From Mesotaenium endlicherianum (lineage: Eukaryota > Streptophyta > Zygnematophyceae > Zygnematales > Mesotaeniaceae): DNA of 51,637 nt. Below are positions 31,991-42,214 of the stretch, piece by piece. The notes beneath the pieces were generated by a model, which had not been told where the DNA came from, searched no databases, and saw nothing but the letters and a program-made list of their open reading frames with translations. The stretch is from NCBI GenBank assembly GCA_009602735.1, contig WELA01009562.1, positions 13,005 through 64,641 of the forward strand, in the 5' to 3' direction. Position 1 is the stretch's first letter. Every line of letters starts with the position of its first letter. The position numbers were made by a program, and so were the translations under genes.

Positions 31991-31999
31991 GCTGTCGTG
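31984..31999. repeat. Perfect 16-bp palindrome at the B1/A2 junction
   Basis: CACGACAGCTGTCGTG, made from the inverted ends of B (CACGACA) and A (TGTCGTG) around a central GC. The same two sequences, without the GC, form the outer ends of the inserted element. The sequence suggests a recombination or integration site. Confidence 0.8.
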
Positions 32000-33224
32000 A
32001 CTACTATCCGTTTGACGGTGCCGCACGCGCAGCGCAAGCTACGGCCACCCAGGTACGGAAAGTCAACGTTGACTCACCGACCACTTGACTGATTTCGTCG
32101 CAGTCAGCGGGTTTGTCGGCATCAAGACCACTGGCAAGGGGTCAATGTCAATGTGCCCCACACCCAAGAATGGGGGAGGTTTTGACAGCATACACAGCCG
32201 CGAGACTAGAAGTTGGGGATCAGTAATGAGCCGCCCAGCAGGTACCAAGTTCGATACTGTGTGACTGGCAGATTAAGCCAGGTCATGGCCGCAATGCCAA
32301 GATAGATTACGGCCGCTGGATTGGGAATCTTGAGCAAGTGGTATTTGCTTGTACACACCGCTGAGGAGTTCTTAGCCATGAGCCAATTAGGCGTGACTGC
32401 CAGCTGAGAAGCTAAGCAGCTATGCGCGACAATCACGAGGTGTGCATGCATGCTGAGTGACTACATGGCTAGGCAGAAGCGACATGCAGCTAAGCTTTGT
32501 GACTAAGCACGGCATTCTCGAAACTTGACGCTGTGTGGTCCCTGCAAAAGGCACGAATCTTGCCTGAGACATGTCATTCACTTTCACGCACTTTTGCCAA
32601 GAAGCAGAAGAAGCAGAAGAAGCAGAAGGAAGGAGAAGAAGGGCGCGAAGAAGAAGAAGGAGTCCCCAAGGCCATTGGAGGGCCGAGGCCCCACGCTTCT
32701 GCCGACGCTGAAGATTCTTCTCAGTGTATCATAGATAAGTTAGGATTGTAGGAGTTCCCAAGAGGGAATCTCACTGTTGAAAGCAGGAGGACTGCAGAAT
32801 AGAATCTGCTAGGAGATTAGCACAGATTTGGCCGAACGCCAGAAGTGTGTGTGAAGCAGCCTTAAAATGGTGAGTTGTGTGTTAGTTTCCAAGTTCTTTG
32901 AAGTCGCATTCGCATCTCGAAGAGAGAGAGTAGTATTGACAGATAAAGCTCTCAGTGAAGAACTGAGTGAGCCTAGCCTGGCAGTGAAGAGCTGTTAAGG
33001 CGCGGTGTTAAGTGAAGAGCTTGACCCAGGCCAGCATAGACGTGTAGTTTCAGAGTTTTGTAAGCTGTGACTTGTGAAAGTTAAGCGGAAGCCTGAAGGG
33101 CGATTTTCTCTGAACCTGACGTTGTATGTCAAGCTGCTTAGAGTGTGATTTCTGCAAACTACAATTTGCTCGCCTGTGAACCCAAGAACCTTAAGCCTAT
33201 GTGGAAGTAAGAGACATCCGTCCT
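31993..33224 (+). repeat. Copy A repeat A2
   Basis: 1,232-base second copy of A. Its primer-complement segment has changed (AAGTTCTTTGAAGT near 32891), while A1 keeps the perfect match. It abuts B2 without extra bases (GTCCT|TGTAAG). Confidence 0.92.
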
Positions 33225-33529
33225 TGTAAGAGGAATTAAGGCAAGGCAGGTATTTTTAAAATTTTCTGCCAAAGTCCTAGGATAAGCAGACGGTGAGAGC
33301 TGGGGGAAGGAGAACGTTGCCCTGAGTACTGGTCATGGTTGCATGGTGCAAGTTCAGGAGCCCAGGGGTGGGTTAACCCTGGTAAGGCTGGTCACCGACA
33401 CACGTGCGAAGATTGATCGACCATGTTTCCCCGCACGTGAGAAGGGCCACCGACACATCGACCAGGTTGAAGGCACACGTGCTGAAAGGCTACACACGTG
33501 CCGAGGGACCGACACTGTTAGGCATGACA
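33225..33529 (+). repeat. Copy A repeat B2 (3' terminus)
   Basis: A second copy of B, about 5 percent different from B1 by eye. It ends in GACA and is followed by TTAT, identical to the four bases before A1. It therefore belongs to the inserted unit. Confidence 0.92.
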
Positions 33530-34227
33530 TTATGCAGTATAGAATAAAAGTAGGAATGTACTGGTGCTAACTAGCGTACGCGCGCGGAACCTTTGAAACG
33601 AACTTTGCAACTGAATTTTAACCTAAGCTAATTCTAAACCTTATTTGGTGTATTCTCCTTAGACTTAACTGCTCTTCTCTAAATACCTCCAAATGTATGT
33701 TTTCTATCTTATAGCTTCCTCCTAGAGGGTGGGTGGGTGGGCTCTAGTAGCACTAAGCACAGTGTGCACTGCAATGACTTACTAGCCGCTACCATGCTGC
33801 TTAAGTAGTGCTACTTTCTAACTTGGCCAACACTGACTTAGAGCTTCGAGAGGGAGATTGAGATATCTAGGTTTCTGAATGATTACATTTTTACATTGAG
33901 AATTGAGTATTTGAGAATGAGGATTAGCGTGTGAATGTGTCAGCTGCATTTTCAAACTTAGATTTGATCTTTCATATCAAATCTTCAGTTTCCCACTCTT
34001 TCCTCCATATATAGACAATATATTCCATATATGTCACGACTGGCAAGTTTTGGAGTGCAAACCACGCGTGCGGGTCAACGTTCAAAGCAGGTCAATGGCG
34101 CAGGCACACCAATGCGCGCTCAAGTGTGTGTGTACAGATCTCCTAAGACAATTGCGATAACCGCAGCTCTTTCAACCTTGCATCGAGCGACAAGAATGAG
34201 GCCTGTTTTGTGTTCGTCAGTAGGGCG

Positions 34228-34252
34228 CCCCTCACGTAACTCTCGTGAGGGG
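34228..34252. repeat. Hairpin with 9-bp perfect stem
   Basis: CCCCTCACG, seven-base loop TAACTCT, CGTGAGGGG. Only ~70 bases from a second strong hairpin; both stems are GC-containing and perfect. Confidence 0.75.
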
Positions 34253-34323
34253 GGAATTAGTAAGGGCCCCCGCTCGTGTGCGCAATGGCCTGTACGCATT
34301 CAATATCGGAGCTTTACGACGCG

Positions 34324-34346
34324 AAAGCGTTCGTCGTGAACGCTTT
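34324..34346. repeat. Hairpin with 9-bp perfect stem followed by T-run
   Basis: AAAGCGTTC, five-base loop GTCGT, GAACGCTTT, followed by further T residues, so it superficially resembles a bacterial terminator. In a eukaryotic nuclear context a structured RNA or mobile-element end is more likely. Confidence 0.7.
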
Positions 34347-37300
34347 TCTTGTGCGGCCCCAGTGCAGCCCGCCCTTTCGCGACCGTCAGAAATGTTCGCC
34401 TGCGTCGAGCCGGCGCATTATATATGTGCATCGGATGTCGTCGAAAATCGTCATTCGACTGACATTATTTTGGTTTTTGTGTTTTTGCAGTGGCGACTGC
34501 CGGGCCATGGCCGTTGGCGGGAGGGGGGAGCGGGGGGCAGACCGGTCGAGGTGAGTTGTGTCGAGTCGGCCTCGTATTTTCGGTTGTCGGCCATGGCGCG
34601 AGGCCCTCTTGCTTGGCCGCGCCTCTTTGTTTTCGTGATGGTTGATTTGTTTCAACAGCAACGGGCGCCGTCGATTGTTTCGACGTTTCGTTTAATGTCG
34701 TGGACGTTCCCTACTGTTGTTGTCAACGACTTGTGGTCGTTGTTCCTGCTGCTGAAAATTTGTCGTTCGCGTCCGTGGGGTCACGATGTCGCTCGCTTTT
34801 CGAAGTTTGTCGTTATCGTTCAGGGGCGTTTGTGAGCGGAACTTGTCGGCCCCCTCACAAACATTTTTCACCACGATCGAGAGAACGAGAAGAGATAAGC
34901 TGCAGCTGGAGTATCTCCTAGGGCCTCTCTATGTTTACATTAGCTCTACCTTAGAAAGTTCTAAAGCATACAAATTGTTATTTGCTATTAAATCTTGAGC
35001 TCTTTCTTGCTACTGATCTTCTTTCTAAAAAGCTAGTAATCATCGTAGCTATGATTGAATTTGACAAGAACTTCTGATAGCTAGTGTAGCTTTACTTGAA
35101 ATACATGCTATTATTTGCTCTAGACAGCTAGCTAGAAAAGGCTTTTTTAAGAAGAAATTTCAATTTTCTTGTTTATTCTTTAAGTAAATGTACCTAGCTA
35201 ACATACTTAGTCTTGCCAACAACCTCATGCACTTGTGCCTTGTCGTGCCCTCCTAGTGTTAAGCGCACCCTCAAATCTATTGTCAAGAAAACGTCAAAAC
35301 AAAGATCGTTAGGAAGGCACAGAGTTATTGCAATTTTGCTCCACATAGTTGCATCTTTAGAATGTCGATGATGTTTGTTGCATTCGTTCAATTATAGTTG
35401 CTAATGCATCTGTACTTAGCATGCTTCATTGTGCTTTATGTGGATGGATGGGTGGAATAGTATCAGGATGAGCGCTGTGCTTATCACTTGGCAACTGCAT
35501 GCTACGCCTAGTTATGGAATACATTTTCGTTGTATGCGATTTACGCGGAGGTACATACGTATTACGGCGACCGTTGACGTATAACGAGCTGTCATGACTC
35601 ATTAGGTTGGGACCGTTGCCTTGCCAAGACACACGTGCGTCGACCATCGACCTAGGAAGGTCGACTTTGACCTTGCTTCACGCATTCATATGTTGACCTT
35701 TGCTAGCATTCCATGTCGCTAAAGTGTAGAGCGTCGCGTCACCTTCCAAACGGCATCGATTGCGCGCCATGTGGTCAAATTTTGAGCAAGATATCTGCGA
35801 TCTAGTCCGCGCCACCTACTGGCCCCTAGCGGATTTCGCCAAAGGCCACTTTGTGACTCAATGTGCCCAAAGGTCACATTGTTGGCTCTTCGCGACTCCA
35901 AAGACCTCTAGCCATTAGCATACAAATCCGCGAGCTTGATAAAGTACACTTAGCATAGTATATGAGCACCATTTGAGCTATAACTTGGTGACTGCATCAC
36001 TCATTCTTAGATGAAGCTTCCTTACGTTTCATATCTACTTTTGAGGCATTATCTAGGTAGCATTACTCGAGGTAAGCTCCGCCAATGAGAGCCGTGCATC
36101 CGCTTACTTGCACTATATTTGATTGGTGTATGTTGTGCTTAGCCAATGGGAGAGCTAGTACGTGCCTTGCCTCCACTTTCGTGGACTTAGGAGAGACCCT
36201 AGTGTGACTGTGTGCATTGAATCCGCCACCTTCAACGTCGGTTTTGCAAGGAGTATATAGCAGTAGATGCCCTTAGAAGGACATCTTCTAGAAATCCAAT
36301 TATGCCAGCTGTAAGCCACAGAGTTATCAGTAAGGCTTACACTTTTATCTCTTGTGTTTTCAGGACCACTGAGTCTCTTTCTTGTGAAGAGCAAGCCCTC
36401 CTGGCTTCCACTCACTAGAAGAACTTCACAAGTGGTGAGCAAAGTCACAGCTTAAACCCTGCCATAGGACTACTCTTGAAGATCATGTTGTGCTTCCAGT
36501 GATCTTTTGGGCCAGACTTCATTAGTTGTTTTCCTACCAGATTACAGTCTTGAGGTGCTCACTCTGGAGAGTACACACTCCTTACTTCTATAAAGATTAA
36601 AACATTTGAAATTAAAACATTTGACAGCTGAACTTCTTTTTGGCCATAAGGTCGCATGCATTTTCGCTTTCGTCATTGCAAGTCTTGCTTGTCCACTTGT
36701 GTGTTGCTCACATAGATTAGACGCCCCCGATCCCATAATGTACGACAGAGCTACGTGCGTGTGTTGGCGCAAAAACCAATACATAAACCGATCGCGTGTG
36801 TGTGAATGAAAAAAATTGTGGAGTCTCACAAACTAACCGAGCACATAACGAAAACGCGTCCAATCATCGCCGATTTTGCGGGAAGTGGTTGACGGGGACA
36901 CTTTAGACTTTTAACAACCAAAACTGTTGAGATTTCTTATCACCCCACGACCACCAACATCGATCAAGTTCACACTAACGCACCACCAGATTGACAAGCC
37001 AGAGCCCACCATTTCGGCCACCAACTTCTCCAAATGTACGTTGAGCTGCTTCTGCTGTTACTTTAAGTCAAAAATTGTCGCTTAGTAAATGAACCTGAAT
37101 AAATTGATTAATAGGGGGTTCGGGAGTGGCGGGGGCCATGTGAACATAATGTAGTGAGCGGCCGGGCACAAGTGGTTATCGATGTCGCTAGTGGCAAACG
37201 CGACGTTTCGATTTTGAAAACAAGTCTACCCATCATCACCAGTCCAGTGGGCGGACCCGTACGTGCGCAACTAAATTTTAAAGCGTGACTTTTTCAATAT

Positions 37301-38046
37301 GTTTTAAAACAAATGAAAAGGAGAAAAGCGACCGGGCTCTATCTATCTAATCTATTTATCCGCCTATTACACGTATCTTGCTAATGCGGCAAAAAACGCG
37401 ACGTTATACGTCGCCAAATCACCAATACATGAGTATACCATAACTAGGCAATATTGTCTTCAAATTTGGGGTAATATCAAAAAACGTATTTGGTTTACAG
37501 TGCATCACGATGACATTTTCCAAACTGCTTTCGTCAATTCCCCTCCTCGCAATCTCGCGCGATTGGTCACCGGCTTTTGCGGTTGTGCAGTCACAAATTT
37601 CAGAAAATATCCTCACACGAACGTTAAGTACACGTGGAGATGTTTTGACGCAAAAACGGAGATATTATTTGTCATTGATTCAGGTCAGATAGCTTCCAAG
37701 GATTTCAATTCACCTCCTTGAGGCAAATGGAAAAGTTGGGTATTATTGAACGAAACTAATATTTCGTCCAAACTGATGAGGATTTTAGTTCGAAACCATC
37801 ACGTAGAAACCACTGTAAACGACCCTAAAATGCGACGTTTTTAGCGACATACATTCGTATACAATGACGTACTTTTGGTTCAATAATAATACACCAAAGC
37901 GGCCCACTGTTTACAGGGCTGTATACGGGGGTACTAAGATGTCATATTTTACAAATATTGGATGACATGAATAGCCAGGTCCCTGAATCTTCTTCATTTA
38001 TTTTATATGAAATGTTATTGATTAACTTATATATTATGTTGATTAT

Positions 38047-38389
38047 TGTCGTGCCTAATAGCGTCGGACCCCTAACACGTGCGTAGCTTCTCAGCCCGTG
38101 TGCCTTCAACCTGGTCGACGTGTCGGTGGTCCCTTTCACGTGCGGGAATTTCCTGGTCGTTGGTCGGTGCGTTGTTGCACGTGGGAAATCGACCGAGTTG
38201 ATGGTCCCCTGCACGTGTGTCGGTGGCGGACTGGCTGGGGGTTGACCCATTCCTGGTCTCCTGCACTTGCATTATGCGGTGAAGCATCCCACACTCAGTG
38301 CTTCCCATGCTCAACCAGTTCCTCATTCCACCCTACCAACACTTAGTAGAATTTTTCAAAAAGTTATCTCATCCTCCGCTTCCCTTACA
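38047..38389 (-). repeat. Copy B repeat B2 (3' terminus)
   Basis: 343 bases, nearly identical to B1. Contains CACGTG sites at about 38078, 38138, 38177 and 38212. The outer end is followed by the TTAT duplication (38043-38046). Confidence 0.9.
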
Positions 38390-38768
38390 AGGACAGAAGC
38401 GTCTTGCTTCCACACAGGCTTTCACCCAAGTTGAGGGTTTACAGATTGAACAAGTTTTGTGGTTTGCAAAACTCACGTCTAAGCAGCTTGACAGGCAATG
38501 CCAGATTCAGAGAAAATTGCCCTTCAAGGCTTTCGCTTAACTTCCACAAGTCACAGCTTACAAAACTCTGAAACTCCAAATCCCCATCCAACCCTGGGTG
38601 TGGGTTTGACGTGTCGTGACCACTTTGACAGTCATAACGACTTTGACATGACCGCTGACTGAGATAACTTGGTCCTTTGGTCGGTGAGTCAACATTGACT
38701 ACCCGTACCTGGGCGGCCGTGGCTTGCGCTGTGCGTGCGGCATCGTCAAGTGGATAGCAGTCGCGACA
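38390..38768 (-). repeat. Copy B repeat A2, internally deleted
   Basis: 379 bases: both ends of A are present but ~845 bases of the middle are missing (junction near 38579), including the primer-complement and promoter-like segment. It abuts B2 as TCCT|TGTAAG, as in copy A. Confidence 0.9.
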
Positions 38769-38770
38769 GC

Positions 38771-39113
38771 TGTCGTGCCTAACAGTGTCGGACCCCTGGC
38801 ACGTGCGTAGCTTCTCAGCACGTGTGCCTTCAACCCGATCGACGTGTCGGCGGTCCCTTTCACGTGCGGAAATTTCCTGGTCGTTGGTCGGTGCGTTGCT
38901 GAAAGTGGGAAATTGACCGAGTTGATGGTCCCCTGCACGTGTGTCGGTGGCGGACTAGCTGGGGGTTGACCCATTTGTGGTCTCCTGCACTTGCATTATA
39001 CGGTGAAGCATCCCACACTCAGTGCTTCCCATGCTCAACCAGTTCCTCATTCCACCCTACCAACGCTTAGTAGAATATTTCAAAAAGTTATCTCATCCTC
39101 CGCTTCCCTTACA
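38771..39113 (-). repeat. Copy B repeat B1
   Basis: 343 bases, preceded by the polypurine tract (39125-39114) and starting TGTAAGGG. Like copy A it carries several CACGTG sites. It is joined through GC to A2, forming the palindrome CGACAGCTGTCG (38764-38775). Confidence 0.9.
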
Positions 39114-39159
39114 CCCCTCCCTTTCAGCTGAGGCGTCCCTGCCTTTCCGGTGAAAGCCT

Positions 39160-39354
39160 CTATCTCTTGGCCTTGTGGCTGGGGTTTTTAGGAAGGCAGT
39201 CAGGACATTCCAATCGTAATGCCATAATCTCCTCTTCACCAATGCAGAAGGTGTGCCAACGGGCACTACACTTATCACAAGTTACCATTGCTCCTTGATC
39301 ATCCCGCACTTTGCAGCTGGCACAGGGTGTGGCTGGCACCAACTCCTCGGGCAC
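39160..39354 (-). pseudogene. Copy B PHD finger
   Basis: Same C4HC3 finger as copy A (CASC, CDKC, WHTFC, ECPDC) but frameshifted relative to integrase, and with the conserved Trp before the last Cys pair changed (MALRLECPDC). The stop lies about 15 residues after the finger. Confidence 0.82.
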
Positions 39355-41004
39355 TTAACTGTAGGATCGATGTTAGGCATGAGGCACAGCGAGCAGTTCT
39401 GCACGTGATCTTTCATGGTCTTACCATCGGGACCTTCCAGTTTCAACACACCATTGTCGAACGCATGTTTCACGCGTGAGATCACTGCACCTGAACTGGT
39501 GTCGATGGTGGTCTTAGTCTGGCGCTTGCGGTAGACGAAGTCTCCTTCTTGGATCTGCGTCATTTGCAGGTGGTAGCTCCCGTCTCTCGTCCTAGCGTAA
39601 CGCTGTGTGTCTCTTTTCTGTGCCATTTTCAGATTGTCCAGGGCAGCAGGCATCATGTGCTCAAATAACACCTTGCGGCGTATCATGACCTTTAGCAGTT
39701 CATCAGGGTTGTCCAGGTCTTTCACCTGCTCAATCTCCTGCTTCATGCTGCTGGGCACAACTGGACTTCTGCCAAACACAATTTGATAAGGCAAGTAATT
39801 CGCCAAAGCAGCTTGCTTGCTAAATCTGTAACCCATAACCAGCCATGGCAGGGCCAGATACCAATCACGCTTGTCATGCTCAAGGCAAAATTTGCGCAAA
39901 GTAGACTTAATGGTTTGCACCATCCGTTTTGCTAGACCATCTGCTTATGGGTGATCTCTTGACGTAGTGCGATGGTCAATGAAGCATCTGTCCAAGAGTT
40001 TCTGAAAAGATCCTTGGAACTCAGACCCTTGGTCTGTCAGCACTTCTGCTGGAGCTCCATGACATACAATCACACCGTTGAGGAGCGCTTCCGCGGTCCC
40101 CAAGCTTTCCTTTGCACTTAGGGGTACAACCTCTATCCACTTAGAGAAATGCTCAATCATGACCATAATGTACTTGTTACCTCGCTTGGACAGAGGTAGC
40201 TCTCTTGCGAGATCGCAACTCCATCGGTAGCCTAGGCCCATGATTGGCAGAGGTTGCAGGTGTGGGTGTTGCTGCATAAAACCAGCCTTGGCGCGATCGC
40301 AGCTTTTGCAGGCCTTGATCACATCCTCACACTGCTGCTTCACGCCCTTCCACCAGTAAGACAGCTCCAGAAGACTATATGTCTTCTTGACACCATAGTG
40401 TCCACTATTCTCGTGCATTTCTTGCACCAGAGCTCGCCTTTTGGTGGGTTCTGGCACCAAATTCTCCTGACCAGTTTCTTCAATCTTGAAGAGGTTATTG
40501 CGTTTCCAGCAAAACCTTTTAGCTCGATGGCTCACCTGGTTCTTTTCTTTAATCGATAATCGTTCCATGTGGACTCCCGTTTTCAGCCAATGCATAGTGG
40601 CTTGATCTTTCCAGATGTCTGGACTGAACAGGGGTAGAGGTTCAGCTTCTCCTGACGCTACTATTCTAGCCGTTTCGGCCAGACAGGTTGCCAATTCTGC
40701 TGGGCTGCTCGGATCTTCGTCTTCTCCAGCTCCCGTTATGTCGTCTGCGGATGGGTCTGGGTTCCTCCTGAGTCCATTGGCGTCGTTGTTGAGTAAACCT
40801 GCTCGATGTACCACTGTAATCTGGTACTCCTGGAGCCTGAGAGCCCAGCGAGCCAATTTACCAGTGAGGTCTCCATTCTTCATCAGCCAGAGCAACGGCG
40901 AGTGATTTGTGATCAGCATGAAGGGTCTTCCACATAGATTCTCTTTGAAATGTGCGACAGCCCAAACCACTGCCAGCAGCTCTCCTTTGTAGGACAAGTA
41001 GTTG
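39355..41004 (-). pseudogene. Copy B RNase H end and integrase
   Basis: Open from 40997 to a TAA at ~39945 (Gln in copy A), then on to 39360. It contains the RNase H end (SYKGELLAVVWAVAHFKENL), the complete HHCC zinc site (MHENSGHYG and ACKSC) and the DDE core with both Asp (WSCDLARELPLSKRGNKY, EVLTDQGSEFQGSF). The catalytic Glu is again Lys (ADGLAKRMVQTIK, AAA 39929-39927). The C-terminal part shifts frame just before the PHD finger. Confidence 0.87.
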
Positions 41005-42214
41005 CTCTCCGCTCAATTGTTAGAGCGCGAGGTATAGGCAATGACGTACTCCTCTCTAGGACTTGCGGCCTGAGTGAGTACTGCACCGTTCCCACACGAC
41101 TCCAGTCAGTGTGTGGACTGAACGGCTTGGAGTAGTCGGGCGTTTGCAAAACTAAGGCCGTTACCAGCCGCTCCTTGAGCTCGTTCATGGCCTTCTCTAG
41201 GGCTTCCGTCCACACAAAAGGTACGTCCTTTTTCAGGAGTTCTGGCAAGGGTTTAGCAATTTTGCTATAGTCCTTCACAAATTTTCGATAGTATCCGCTT
41301 AGCCCTAACAAGGCTTTCAGTGCAGACACATTCGCCGGTGCAGGTATCTTATAAATGGCTTCAGTCTTTACAGCCTGAGGGAACGTAGCATTGTTCCCAA
41401 TCTCATGTCCTAAGTAAGGCACGTGTGCCTCAAAGAATCTGCACTTTCCAGGGTGCAGCGTCATCAGGAAATTTTCCAGGCGCTGGAACACTTGTTCCAA
41501 GTGCTCGAGGTGCTCCTCTATGGACTTGCTGAACACCACTACGTCATCAATGTATGATTTTGCAAAATCCAGCCCCTCCAGCACTTTGTCCATAGTCCTC
41601 TGAAAGATAGCTGGGGCATTTTTCAGCCCAAACGGCATTACCGTCCATTGCCAAAGTTCCCTTTGAGCCCAGAAAGCGGTCTTACCTCGATGTTCTGTTT
41701 TCACAGGGATCTGGTTGAAGCCTTAGCGTAGATCGATGATGCTGAACACCTTCCCGGTGGTAGCAATCGCAAAGATTCGCTTTGGTGTAGGCATCACACA
41801 GCTGTCTGGCTTCGGGTGAAGATTCAGTTGTCTGTAATCTCCACACATACGAGTGGCTGTATAAGTGCCAGCCTCGTCCTTCTTGGCAACTACTACTGTA
41901 GGAGCTCCATGTATTGAGGTTAATTTCTCAATCGTGCCGAGCTTGTGCAGCTCCTGGCAAGTTTTCTCCACACAGTCCCATTCGGTCTGACTGAGCTTAT
42001 GCGACCCAAGTCTGACTCGGTTATCAGTAGTTAGTGTGATCTCACACACAATGGCAGTGGTTCTACCAATGTTCTCCTTGGTAGAAGCAAACGCCTTCCG
42101 GTGCTTTTTCAGCAGCCTTTCAACTTGTGCTCTCTGTTGGGTTGAGACCATTTTTCCAATGGTGAAAACCTCAGTTTTCGGCTACTTTTCCCCAACACAG
42201 GCATTCAGTCGTTG
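41005..42214 (-). pseudogene. Copy B reverse transcriptase and start of RNase H
   Basis: Begins in frame after the shared UAG. A second TAG follows ten codons later (copy A has CAA), then RT from MVSTQQRAQVERLLKKH with ATRMCGDYRQLNLHPKPDSC, a TAA after FSIIDLR (Gln in copy A), WQWTVMPFGLKNAPAIFQRT, YIDDVVVF and YLGHEIGNNA. RNase H starts PFVWTEALEKAMNELKERL and keeps its first Asp (HTDWSRVG). A one-base loss near 41080 then shifts the frame. Confidence 0.88.

Larger units (their letters stand above)
21423..33529 (+). mobile_element. Retrotransposon copy A: gypsy-type, DNMT- and PHD-encoding, split direct repeats
   Basis: A 12.1-kb element with order A1 (21423-22663), internal coding region, B1 (31687-31990), A2 (31993-33224), B2 (33225-33529). 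The outer ends are TGTCGCGAC and GGCATGACA, flanked by TTAT on both sides (21419-21422 and 33530-33533). Coding order is Gag, protease, cytosine methyltransferase, linker, RT, RNase H, integrase, PHD. The copy is dead: one-base indels near 24955 (protease), 25668 (methyltransferase), 26605 (end of methyltransferase), 29810 (RNase H) and 30390 (integrase), plus several nonsense codons. A1 and A2 differ at only a few percent of positions by eye, so the insertion is not ancient. Confidence 0.93.
33534..38042. other. 4.5-kb non-coding spacer between the two elements
   Basis: No coding exon recognised. Positions 33540-34020 are AT-rich. Positions 34030-34870 are a more GC-rich island with two strong hairpins, a splice-acceptor-like TTTTTGCAG (about 34484-34492) and a donor-like GAGGTGAGT (34549-34557). 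Positions 35570-35700 share short ACACACGTGCG/TCGACC words with the B repeat. Positions 36800-37920 show scattered GCGACGTT words. It may contain worn mobile-element remains. Confidence 0.5.

Noticed and set aside
21423..33529. Tyrosine recombinase, expected if this were a true DIRS/Ngaro element
   Set aside because: No such domain in either copy; the Pol order and integrase core are gypsy-type.
21423..33529. Simple nested or tandem insertion as explanation of the B-A-B end
   Set aside because: The same order with the same junctions occurs in an independent second copy, and target duplications flank the whole unit.
34245..34835. 196-codon plus-strand frame in the spacer
   Set aside because: No family resemblance, odd composition, contains hairpins and splice-like signals; probably non-coding.
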